64,000 nucleotides of DNA from Candidatus Methanomethylophilaceae archaeon (GTDB lineage: Archaea > Thermoplasmatota > Thermoplasmata > Methanomassiliicoccales > Methanomethylophilaceae). Shown here one piece after another: positions 1 to 7,636 of this stretch. Below the pieces are notes generated by a model. That model saw only the letters and a program-made list of their open reading frames with translations, made no database searches and was not told the origin of the DNA. The stretch spans positions 1 to 64,000 of the forward strand of contig JAFXUX010000033.1 of NCBI GenBank assembly GCA_017524805.1, written 5' to 3'. Each line of letters starts with the position of its first letter. The stretch's first letter is position 1. The position numbers were made by a program, and so were the translations under genes.

Positions 1-1662
1 CCGTAGTTCGCTTAAGATTTGGTAACAAGGGAACGAACAGACTCGGTGGTCGGCACATCGACCTTGAGCGAAACGAACAGATCGCGTTGTTTCTTGGTCA
101 CTTCGTTCAGGACCAATTTGCTCCCCATCCTGGACACTTTCAGCTTGGAGAGCTCGTTGATCACATCAGGATACCAGACCTTTCCCTTGAGTCCGCTCTC
201 GGATATCCTTCTGAGAAGCTCCGACCGGAGGATAAGCGAGACGAACTGGACGAAGATCAGACCGTCGGCCGTGCCGTCGGTCTGAAGATACCTGACCCCG
301 CCTTCCAAGTCGGATTTCAACTGCCTGAAGTCGAATTCTATGTCGTTCCTCGTCCTGTACCTCGAGAGAACCGTATCCCACGGGTCCTCGCTCGTGGTGA
401 GAATCACCATCCTTCCGCAGACGTTCTCCCTGGCGGTTATGGCGTTGCGCTTCCTCTGGAACGCCACTTTGCCTCCGTCGTCGGACAGGTCGAAGAACCT
501 CAGGATATCGGTGCCGAACCGTTCCCTGAGCTTCTTGTGGATGCCTTTGGTCCATTTCGCATCCGAAAGCACGGATTCGAACGAGCATATGCGAGAGTAC
601 AGGGAGCCGATCTCGTCCAGCCTCCTGCCCTCGTCCAGATAGGATATGGCCCTGACAGAGCGGTCGCCCATAGCAACCCGTGTCTCGTATACACGGAAGA
701 CGGAGCCGCAGAACATGTATGTGCTTAGGGAGCTGTTATCCCGGACGGATTCCGAGACAACAGATTTGAACACCTTCCTGCCGGACTGGACAGGCGTGGT
801 GAAGCCCATTCCGGCATCCAGCTGCGAGAGCAGGTTGCTCTCGCTGTAGAAGCCCCTGTCCATGACGAAGTGGACGTCATCGCATCCCAATGACGAGACG
901 AATTCCGCCATGTTCTTCAGCGTGCTGACATCAGAGATGCTCCCGCTGTACAGGCGGTAGCAGAACGGCCTCCCGCTGTCCATGGAATGCACCATTCCCA
1001 TGGATACCTGCGGCATATGGATCTTGCGATAGTCGTCGCCGTATTCCAGCCTGGACATCCTCGCGGATTCGGAGCCGAAGGAAGACAGATCGAATATTAT
1101 CGCGCCTCCGCCCTCGTATATCGATCCGAAGAAAAGGTTCCTCGATTTCTCGCTGATGCCCATCATCAGTCTCGACAGGTCCCTTGAGCCCATCCCGTCG
1201 TTGCTGCGGTATTCCGAGAGGAATGACTCCTGCATCTGGTCGTCCACTTGTCTCAGCGGCAGTGGGCGGACGCACCTGAGCATCGCGATGCTCAGTATGT
1301 CCTCCCCCACATCCCGGCCGAAGCAGTCGCGGAGTTTCTCTTCGAGGCCCAGCGAGTCGGAGATCTTCTGGAGGAGCCAGTATGGTCCGAACGTCTTGCT
1401 CGCGATCACGGCCTCCCTGCGCCTGGATTCGACGAGGTTCCCGTCCTCGTCGCACGGGCCGACATACTCGCGGACCTGTCTGGAATTCTTCTTCACAGGG
1501 TCCCAGACCCCGGTGACACGGTACAGGTAGTGCTTGTCCCCGACGGTCTTGATGTGGTTGTATGTCATTATTACCATATGGTAACAATGATTAATAACCT
1601 TTGCTATGCCTGGCCAGATCCGGAAAACAATGGGATTGTTACCAAAAATTACGCGAAGTTAG
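1..1662 (-). mobile_element. IS1634-family insertion sequence inserted in mcrC
   Basis: The element carries one transposase gene on the minus strand. Imperfect terminal inverted repeats are visible at 7-28 and 1636-1657 and match at 19 of 22 positions; both contain TTGTTACCAAA on the strand reading inward. The transposase stop codon lies inside the left repeat. The right end abuts the broken mcrC reading frame near 1657-1662. The true left boundary may lie just outside the window, so the target duplication cannot be checked. Confidence 0.85.
12..1577 (-). CDS. IS1634/IS4-type DDE transposase
   Basis: This 521-residue protein catalyses cut-and-paste movement of the surrounding insertion sequence. 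Three acidic positions of the DDE site can be placed: an Asp in IIFDLSS near residue 160, the Asp of VMDRGFYS near 240, and the Glu of YRTRNDIEFDFRQLK near 410, followed by the LKSDLEGG segment typical of IS1634 relatives. No frameshift is visible, so it may still be active. The first ATG gives MVIMTYNH; the ATG three codons later is an equally possible start. The gene is the only one in the element and runs almost from one inverted repeat to the other. Confidence 0.9.
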   Translation of the reverse strand: MVIMTYNHIKTVGDKHYLYRVTGVWDPVKKNSRQVREYVGPCDEDGNLVESRRREAVIASKTFGPYWLLQKISDSLGLEEKLRDCFGRDVGEDILSIAMLRCVRPLPLRQVDDQMQESFLSEYRSNDGMGSRDLSRLMMGISEKSRNLFFGSIYEGGGAIIFDLSSFGSESARMSRLEYGDDYRKIHMPQVSMGMVHSMDSGRPFCYRLYSGSISDVSTLKNMAEFVSSLGCDDVHFVMDRGFYSESNLLSQLDAGMGFTTPVQSGRKVFKSVVSESVRDNSSLSTYMFCGSVFRVYETRVAMGDRSVRAISYLDEGRRLDEIGSLYSRICSFESVLSDAKWTKGIHKKLRERFGTDILRFFDLSDDGGKVAFQRKRNAITARENVCGRMVILTTSEDPWDTVLSRYRTRNDIEFDFRQLKSDLEGGVRYLQTDGTADGLIFVQFVSLILRSELLRRISESGLKGKVWYPDVINELSKLKVSRMGSKLVLNEVTKKQRDLFVSLKVDVPTTESVRSLVTKS

Positions 1663-2092
1663 GCTCCATGGGGAAGAGAAAAGAGTAGGCTACCTCGGAA
1701 CCGGAGAACATAGAAAGGGTCCGGCCGTGGAGAAAAACATCACACCACCTCACCGCTCTGGAATAGTGCTTCATATTACGGTCCAGCACGCATCCTCTCA
1801 GCTCCGCGTCCACGTCGCCGATATCAGAGCATCCATCGAAGTAAGGCAGAAGACGGCGGACTTCCCTCCTGTTCCCGTAGTCGCAGGATAATGTGCGCAG
1901 ATACCTCAACGCAGCCCGTATGAGCCTGTTCTCGGCGCGGTCGGTGCCGAAGACCTGATAGGATTGGTAGGTCCTCTCCCTGTGCGAAGAATTGAGCCTG
2001 ATGTCGTCGGAAAACAGAATCCTGCCTGCTGACGTTCCCGAACCTGCGCATCTCTCGGCCCAATGCGTCCCCCAGCTGAACATAAGATCCAT
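1649..2092 (-). pseudogene. mcrC: McrC-like restriction component, broken by IS element
   Basis: McrC is the partner of the McrB GTPase in modification-dependent restriction. The frame keeps recognisable McrC blocks: GRILFSDDIRLNSSHRERTY, then DRAENRLIRAALRYL, a leucine-rich YFDGCSD segment, and FLHGRTLSMFSGSEVAYSFL. The family normally continues past the PMEP segment into its nuclease half, but here the frame stops a few codons into the IS right end (MEPNFA, stop). The 5' part is also disturbed: a second frame (to 2150) seems to carry the preceding residues, which suggests a frameshift near 2030. No mcrB lies upstream. The system is probably dead. Confidence 0.75.
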
Positions 2093-2149
2093 TGGAAATG
2101 ATTAAATCGCCTCCTTGATTACTGCTGAAGATTAGCGGGAGGAATTCCA

Positions 2150-2584
2150 TTGGAAGGCAACGATGTTGATGGGCAGAAAAAAGAGATCAGCGAATGGGAG
2201 GAGCTGGAGAATCTCAGCAAAGACGAACTCATAATCGAGCTGGTCAGGCAGAGATGGCTGTATCGTAGCCTCAAGAGACTGATCGGAAGCCTTTCCGAGG
2301 ATGAAGGCTGGTACGCAGACATCGGAGGTCAGATCCCTCCTGAAGAATGGCAGAGGAAAATAGCCGATTATGTGTTTCCGAATGTCGAGGACGGCGGATA
2401 TGAGGACTTAATGACCTGGGGAGTCGACGAAACAGTGGGCGAGGCCCTCTTTGACGAATATTACGAAAAGCATTTCGACGGGAACGGCAAGAGGATATGC
2501 CGAGAGAATCGGATTAATCCTTCGGAGACTCCTGCCGTTCCCATCATCCGGTCAACAAATGGATGGACTGTCGATCCCTTCTGA
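2150..2584 (+). CDS. Small acidic protein, paralog of the gene at 3351
   Basis: I do not recognise a family. The 144-residue acidic protein starts at a TTG six bases after GGGAGGA (2137-2143). It shares nearly all of its first 110 residues with the 3351-3674 product: SEWEELENLSKDELIIELV at the start and DLMTWGVDETVGEALFDEY near the end. The paralog stops shortly after NGKR, whereas this copy runs on for about 28 unrelated residues and overlaps the convergent gene at 2552-3151 by 33 bases. The normal stop was therefore probably lost in this copy. No membrane segment or cysteine motif is present. Confidence 0.6.
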   Translation: MEGNDVDGQKKEISEWEELENLSKDELIIELVRQRWLYRSLKRLIGSLSEDEGWYADIGGQIPPEEWQRKIADYVFPNVEDGGYEDLMTWGVDETVGEALFDEYYEKHFDGNGKRICRENRINPSETPAVPIIRSTNGWTVDPF

Positions 2585-3151
2585 GATCAATTTCTTCTGT
2601 TTCTCTATTATGGGAACGAGACCGTCCTCATCGTTCATCTTCTCAGCTAAGGCGATGGCTTCCTTGGCTTGATCGAACATGCCCAAGCATCTGAGGACAT
2701 CGGCTTTGATCATGATGTCCTCGACCCTGCATTGTTTCTTAGAGATCTCCTCCAGAAACTTCCTGCGCATATCCGCGGCGGCAGCCCCGTCGCCTTCGTC
2801 GTCCGCCATCCATGCGGCCCTGAGATATGCGGAAGCGGATTGGCCGTGCATCCCCTTCAAAGAACGCAAAAACGCTATTGCAGCATATCTGTTGGAGATG
2901 GAATCGTGCCTGATGATCTACCGGTACTCGGGCAGCTCGACATCCTCCTTCGTTACAGTCGTCTTCTCTGAGATGTCCTCGGCGACATATCCGCATTCGC
3001 AGCGATCGATATATCTCATGGGATCATCCCCCATGAAAATCGGTCTGGTATCCATCATGCACCCCATGGTGGAGCATGAGCATATCACGCAATAATTGGC
3101 TTCAGCTTTGCAGACGGCACATCTTTTAGAAATTTTTCTCATCGTGGTCAT
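2552..3151 (-). CDS. Zinc-ribbon/TPR-like protein with in-frame TAG (DUF2225-like)
   Basis: The 199-residue protein starts at ATG 3151 behind GGAGGGAG. Cysteine pairs (CAVC, CVIC, then CECGY) form a zinc-ribbon-like N-terminus, and the C-terminal half is helical (SASAYLRAAWMADDEGD, then ADVLRCLGMFDQAKEAI), as in DUF2225-type proteins. Residue 78 is a TAG (2918-2920). Reading through it gives a continuous frame (EYR, X, IIRHDSISNRYAAIAFLRSL) to a TGA. The second half has no ribosome binding site of its own. I infer one gene with pyrrolysine or another read-through residue; a nonsense mutation is the alternative. Family assignment is moderate. Confidence 0.65.
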
Positions 3152-3299
3152 GCATCTCTCCCTCCTCGCTTAAGCGCCCCAATGAAAAGGCGAACCTGCA
3201 TATTAATAAATCCCAAGATGGCACGCAAAATACGCACAATTCGCTATCGAGCCACAATAATAATCCAAGCGCTACAATCAAATCAGATCATAGGCCCAG

Positions 3300-3350
3300 T
3301 CAACTTTATATGGCGGATAACATCAACAACCAGAGTAAAAGGAGATGAGA
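3300..3350 (+). promoter_or_regulatory. Promoter and RBS of the 3351 gene
   Basis: An archaeal-type TATA element (CTTTATATG, about 3304-3312) lies roughly 40 bases before the start. A strong AAAGGAG (3338-3344) sits six bases before ATG 3351 and decides the start: the upstream in-frame ATG at 3345 would touch the binding site. Confidence 0.5.
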
Positions 3351-3674
3351 ATGGCAAGCGAATGGGAAGAACTGGAGAGGCTCAGCAAGGACGAGCTTAT
3401 AATCGAGCTGGTGAGACAAAGATGGCTGTATAAGGATCTCAAGCTGCAGCTCAGATACATGTCCGAAGAGGAGGGACAATACGCCGGCGCTCCGGGACAG
3501 GTCCCCTCTAAAGAGTGGCAGAAGAAGATCGCCGATTATGTGTTCCCGAATATCGAGGACGGCGGATATGAGGACTTAATGACCTGGGGAGTCGACGAAA
3601 CAGTGGGCGAGGCCCTCTTTGACGAATACTTCGAAAAGCACTTCGATGAGAATGGCAAGCGGAAGAAAGTTTGA
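3351..3674 (+). CDS. Small acidic protein, paralog of the gene at 2150
   Basis: This 107-residue protein of unknown function begins MASEWEELERLSKDEL and ends NGKRKKV. It is the intact-looking member of the duplicated pair. The last third of the two genes is almost identical at the DNA level (about 3535-3630 against 2385-2480), including silent positions, while the middle differs (DLKLQLRYMSEEEG against SLKRLIGSLSEDEG). That pattern suggests recent gene conversion or duplication. The pair flanks the TAG-containing gene at 2552-3151. I see no transmembrane segment and no catalytic motif. Confidence 0.65.
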   Translation: MASEWEELERLSKDELIIELVRQRWLYKDLKLQLRYMSEEEGQYAGAPGQVPSKEWQKKIADYVFPNIEDGGYEDLMTWGVDETVGEALFDEYFEKHFDENGKRKKV

Positions 3675-3815
3675 GACTGAATCAAGGGCTTAAAAACCAC
3701 AATAAGCTGTGTCGCATATCTTCTGAACCGTCCAGTATTCAGCCAAAGGTGCAGTGAGAATTTCACTTATTTACAATTCACATCCCGAACAGGATTCCTG
3801 TTACCTATATAGAGC

Positions 3816-3882
3816 ACTATAGTCTGACCATAAATCGGACAACTGTCCAGAGCCTCTGATTAATAGTACTATAGTCCGATTT
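3816..3882. repeat. Inverted repeat between convergent genes
   Basis: AAATCGGAC (3832-3840) is matched by GTCCGATTT (3874-3882), nine perfect bases with a 33-base spacer. The short motif ACTATAGTC also occurs twice in the same direction around them. The repeats lie in the 290-base gap between a plus-strand gene ending at 3674 and a minus-strand gene ending at 3967, so a terminator or an element remnant is as likely as an operator. Nothing else is seen in the gap. Confidence 0.35.
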
Positions 3883-3966
3883 AAACACCGGTTCGAGATA
3901 TGAACCTCTTCGATTCCAATGTTAATGCAATAATAATGAATTAAACCCTGAACGATGACAGACCCC

Positions 3967-5214
3967 TCATAATCTCTTAAGAGCTTCCTGAGCATCTTTG
4001 CGGACGGAGAAATCCTCTAACTGATCGGCGGCTTTCTGATACCATTCGCGGGCGCTCATCAACGACCGGGTGACCCCCTCTCCCCTCTCATACATAGCAG
4101 CAATATACAGCTGAGACGGCGGATCGCCGTTCTTCGCCGCTTTCTCAAGCCAAAAGAAAGCCTCTTCGTACGACTGCGGAGTGCCCGTTCCATTATAATA
4201 CATGAGCCCGAGGGTGCATTGGGCTCCGGCATGTCCCTGCTCGGCCGCTTTGCCGTACCATCTCAGAGCCTCGGAATAGGACTTCCCGATGCCGATCCCC
4301 TCGCGATACATGAACGCCAAATTGTTCTGCGCGACGGCATATCCCTGCTCTGCCGATTTCATGTAAAGTTCGACGGCTTTTTCATCCGATTTCAGCACCC
4401 CTCTGCCGTTCTTGTACATGTTTCCGAGGCTGCATTGGGCGTAAGCATCGCCGGATTCGGCCGCTTTGCCGTACCAGAGCGCAGCTTCCCGGTCGGATTG
4501 CTTCACCCCTCTGCCGGCATAACACATCCATCCGTAATTGTACTCGGCCTCATGGAACCCCTGCTCCGCGGCTTTCCTGTAATATCTGGCAGACTCGGAA
4601 TCCGATTGCGGGAGGCCTTGGCCTTTCTGATACATCATCCCAAGCCTGTTCTGCCCAAGAGCATCCCCTTTGTCGGTCGCTTCCGTGCACAGATCGACGG
4701 CTTCCAGATATGACTGCGGGACCCCCAGGCCTTTGGCATACATCTCGCCCAGCCTTCCTTGGGCGCGAGCGCATCCCTGGTTTGCGGCTTTCCCATACCA
4801 TTCGACGGCTTTTTCATTCGATTGCGGGACTCCCCTTCCGAAGCGGTACGAGTTGCCGAGGCAGTTCTGAGCCGGAGCGTACCCCTGCTCCGCGGCTTTC
4901 CTGTACAGCAGAGCGGCCTTCTCTTCGGATTTCGGGACGCACAGGCCCTCTTCATTCATGACGCCCAGAATAGTCGTTGCCGGGAGGTCTCCGGATTCTT
5001 CCAGCTCGGAGAACCATGCGGCTGCCTCTTCATCGGTACGGAAAGAAGGCTTCCTATCGTCCATCAAGCTAGTGAATACATCATAAGTATCCGCGGAAGC
5101 TCTGCTCCTCTCATACCAGACGGCTACGGCGGCGCTCCGGATCGGAGAATACTCGCCCCCATCATCATGGCCATCTGCGCTGTCTTTTCCTCTCCCGAAG
5201 AGCCTGAACGCCAT
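3967..5214 (-). CDS. Sel1-repeat protein
   Basis: The 415-residue protein consists mainly of about nine Sel1-like (TPR subclass) repeats of roughly 36 residues, from about residue 90 onward. Typical units read AQNCLGNSYRFGRGVPQS and AQCSLGNMYKNGRGVLKS, followed by EKAVEWYGKAAEQG. Such repeats form an alpha-solenoid that binds other proteins. There is no signal peptide or membrane segment; the N-terminus is short and polar. Nearby genes do not reveal the partner. A second, larger Sel1 protein is encoded at 51503-53722. Confidence 0.9.
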   Translation of the reverse strand: MAFRLFGRGKDSADGHDDGGEYSPIRSAAVAVWYERSRASADTYDVFTSLMDDRKPSFRTDEEAAAWFSELEESGDLPATTILGVMNEEGLCVPKSEEKAALLYRKAAEQGYAPAQNCLGNSYRFGRGVPQSNEKAVEWYGKAANQGCARAQGRLGEMYAKGLGVPQSYLEAVDLCTEATDKGDALGQNRLGMMYQKGQGLPQSDSESARYYRKAAEQGFHEAEYNYGWMCYAGRGVKQSDREAALWYGKAAESGDAYAQCSLGNMYKNGRGVLKSDEKAVELYMKSAEQGYAVAQNNLAFMYREGIGIGKSYSEALRWYGKAAEQGHAGAQCTLGLMYYNGTGTPQSYEEAFFWLEKAAKNGDPPSQLYIAAMYERGEGVTRSLMSAREWYQKAADQLEDFSVRKDAQEALKRL

Positions 5215-5328
5215 GGCTCAAAATGCAGGTCTGCGGTTAAAAGATTTCAGGGTCCGCCCCTATCATCGGTCGGAGAGATTGCAGCCATTCCCAGGAACCG
5301 TTAAGAACGCACGGATGCATCTTTTCTT

Positions 5329-6468
5329 ATGAAAGCCAGCTGGGCACTCATCCCTGTCGTGGTCGCCGCGATCGTGGCGATTCTGGCTGGGACATTCCTC
5401 CTCCAGAACGATGACAACGGAGCTTTCGAAGCCAAACTTGTCGGCGAAGGCTCATCCAGCAGCATAAAGCTGGATGTCCCGCGCGACGAATTCTATGCCC
5501 ATGGGATAGAGCTCGGAGACCGTCTGGCCCTGTGCTTCCCGGACAAAACATACTATGCCTATTTCATATGCGACCGCAGCGGAATCGCATCGCTGGACAT
5601 GTATGTGAACTGCTACTCAAAAGACCAGGAAGTGGAGATCGGAATCTACGATTACGACATCAACCTCCTATTCGATTACGATATGGGAACCGAATTCACG
5701 GTCTGCAAAGAAGGCGGGAAAGCCGACTACTTCGACAAGATCCCCCACTATTCGGCGGGCTATTCCGACGACAGAGAAGACTTCAGCTCCTCCCAGGGTT
5801 ACGGAAACTACCGCGAGGTGACCCAAGGCAGCTTCAAGCAGGACAGGCTTTACAGATCGGCGTCCCCGATGCAGCACAACGGGACCCGCTTCCTTTACTG
5901 CGACGAATTCCTGAGGTCCGTGGGAGCCGACTATGTGTTCTCTATCAGCATAGATATAGACGAAGTGGAAAGCTACAGATACCCGGGATCGTACGCATTC
6001 TCTCTTTACGACGAGGGGAAAGTCGTGGCGAAGAATCTCAGCCCTTCGATACTGTGCCACAAAGACGAGATACTATTCGTCATGGACACCATCCTCAGCC
6101 TGGACGGAAGCGTTGGCATATCTTGCTCCCAAGGAAAGGACCGCACCGGACTGTACTGCGCCATACTGGAATCATTGGCTGGCGCCAGCTACAAGGAGGT
6201 CCGCGACGACTATCTCCTGTCCATGTGCAACTACTGCGGCATCGCAGAAGGCAGCGAAGAATACGACACCGTAGGTTCGATGGTGATAGACCGCATTTTC
6301 TACATATTCCAGAACCCAGAAATCCTGGACCACGTCACCGATGTGGACTGGAGCGGGATGGACATAAGCGGATACGATGCGGAAGGGATAGTGACCGGCT
6401 ATCTCCTCGGGATAGGGATGGACGAAGGAAAACTGAATATGCTCAAGTCCAGCCTCAGAACGGATTGA
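5329..6468 (+). CDS. Exported tyrosine-phosphatase-like protein
   Basis: A hydrophobic N-terminal segment (ALIPVVVAAIVAILAGTFLL) predicts an anchored or secreted protein of 379 residues. Near residue 265 is the phosphatase signature CSQGKDRTG, matching the Cys-x5-Arg loop of the DSP/Tyr_phosphatase3 type. An upstream SPMQHNGTR-FLYCDEFL region and YRSASP resemble the same family. The first 100 residues form a separate beta-rich domain (IELGDRLALCF). The predicted role is dephosphorylation outside the membrane; the substrate is unknown. ATG 5329 is almost leaderless, with no clear ribosome binding site. Confidence 0.8.
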   Translation: MKASWALIPVVVAAIVAILAGTFLLQNDDNGAFEAKLVGEGSSSSIKLDVPRDEFYAHGIELGDRLALCFPDKTYYAYFICDRSGIASLDMYVNCYSKDQEVEIGIYDYDINLLFDYDMGTEFTVCKEGGKADYFDKIPHYSAGYSDDREDFSSSQGYGNYREVTQGSFKQDRLYRSASPMQHNGTRFLYCDEFLRSVGADYVFSISIDIDEVESYRYPGSYAFSLYDEGKVVAKNLSPSILCHKDEILFVMDTILSLDGSVGISCSQGKDRTGLYCAILESLAGASYKEVRDDYLLSMCNYCGIAEGSEEYDTVGSMVIDRIFYIFQNPEILDHVTDVDWSGMDISGYDAEGIVTGYLLGIGMDEGKLNMLKSSLRTD

Positions 6469-6733
6469 CAGAGGAGCTTCCTGTCCTAAAAAGAACCTGA
6501 AGAATGGAATCTGAACTAACGCCCCTCGGCATCAAAACTAAGCCCGAATCGCTGAGCAGATATTTATCAGATGGCATCCTGTGAGATTAACGCATACCTT
6601 TGGAGCCCTAACCTCGCTAATATTGGCGGCAACAGCCCATCTCGAATCTCGCATGGCAACATCTTCTGCCCGACAACAGGTTGGATTATATAGCAAATGT
6701 ACCAACTATTCTATTTTATAAGGAGATTGGACG
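6469..6733. promoter_or_regulatory. Intergenic region with the stress-protein promoter
   Basis: The 265-base gap carries a TATA-like GATTATATA (about 6683-6691) followed by an AT-rich stretch and AAGGAGATTGG just before the stress-protein start at 6734. I see nothing else in it. Confidence 0.45.
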
Positions 6734-7537
6734 ATGACCGAACAGATGAAATTCGACAAGGTACTGGTGCCTATCGACGGTAGCGCATCTTCCAAAGCGG
6801 CTATCGATCTCGCCTTGCATTCTGCTCTGGAATTCTCGGCGACCCTCGTTTTCGTCTATGTCGTAGACATGACAAGCCTCAACAAATTCGGATCCGTAGA
6901 CCCCGCCCAGGACTATTACAAAGCCAAGATCGAAGGGAACATAATCCTTGAGAGCGCCGCCAAACAGGCGGAAAAGGTAGGCGCAAAGCATGAGGAGGTA
7001 CTCGCTGAAGGCGCCCCCTGGGAGATACTCAACGAGATGTCCAAAGACGCCGACATGATGATCATGTCCGTCACCGGAAAAAGCGGCATGAGAGCGGGAC
7101 GCATCGGATCCACCGCGAAGAAAGTCATTGAAGGAAGCTATTGCCCCGTGCTAACGCTCAAATCCGCGTCCTCGCGCCTGGAAAAGATTCTCTTGCCGGT
7201 GTACGAAGAGAACAGGCCCGCCATAGATGACGCCATACAGACCGCCAAACGTTCCGGCTCCAGCATCACCGTACTCAGCGTCAAAATGAAGAACAGCGAC
7301 CCGCAGCCTCTGGTAAACAAGATAGCCGCCGAGATACAAGCCGAAGGCATAGAATGCGAAGGTACCGTAGTCGAAGGAGACCCCGTGGAGACCATACTGA
7401 GCCTCTCCGGCAAATATGACCTAATAATCGTTGGAGTCGACAAACGCAGCAACCTGGATTCGATCCTCCACGGAGGGAAGACAGAGCGCATAGTCACGAT
7501 GGCTTCGTGCCCGGTGACCGTGATCAGAAACGTCTGA
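6734..7537 (+). CDS. Tandem universal stress protein (two UspA domains)
   Basis: Two UspA domains are fused in 267 residues: about 8-142 and 148-267. The first ends in the nucleotide-binding pattern TGKSGMRAGRIGSTAKKV followed by CPVLTL; the second in GGKTERIVTMASCPVTVI. The N-terminal VLVPIDGSASSKAAI is the usual first strand and loop. The glycine loop of domain one is well kept; that of domain two is less canonical (VDKRSNLDSILHGG). A good ribosome binding site (AAGGAG) precedes the ATG and a rho-independent-like hairpin follows. The gene appears to be transcribed alone. Confidence 0.95.
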   Translation: MTEQMKFDKVLVPIDGSASSKAAIDLALHSALEFSATLVFVYVVDMTSLNKFGSVDPAQDYYKAKIEGNIILESAAKQAEKVGAKHEEVLAEGAPWEILNEMSKDADMMIMSVTGKSGMRAGRIGSTAKKVIEGSYCPVLTLKSASSRLEKILLPVYEENRPAIDDAIQTAKRSGSSITVLSVKMKNSDPQPLVNKIAAEIQAEGIECEGTVVEGDPVETILSLSGKYDLIIVGVDKRSNLDSILHGGKTERIVTMASCPVTVIRNV

Positions 7538-7551
7538 ACCCAAACATAAAT

Positions 7552-7580
7552 CTGGGGCGTAAACCCCAGGCATCTTTTTT
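7552..7580 (+). terminator. Hairpin terminator after the universal stress protein
   Basis: CTGGGG (7552-7557) and CCCCAG (7564-7569) form a six-base-pair stem with a six-base loop, followed by a T run at about 7574-7580. Confidence 0.7.
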
Positions 7581-7636
7581 ACGCCAGCCCCTTCCATTAG
7601 AATTCTTTAGAACCTTTAAGACACTATTCATTTCGA

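Noticed and set aside
3880-3905. tRNA-like GGTTCGAGAT sequence
   Set aside because: No acceptor stem or anticodon arm can be placed around it. I found no convincing tRNA or rRNA anywhere in the window.
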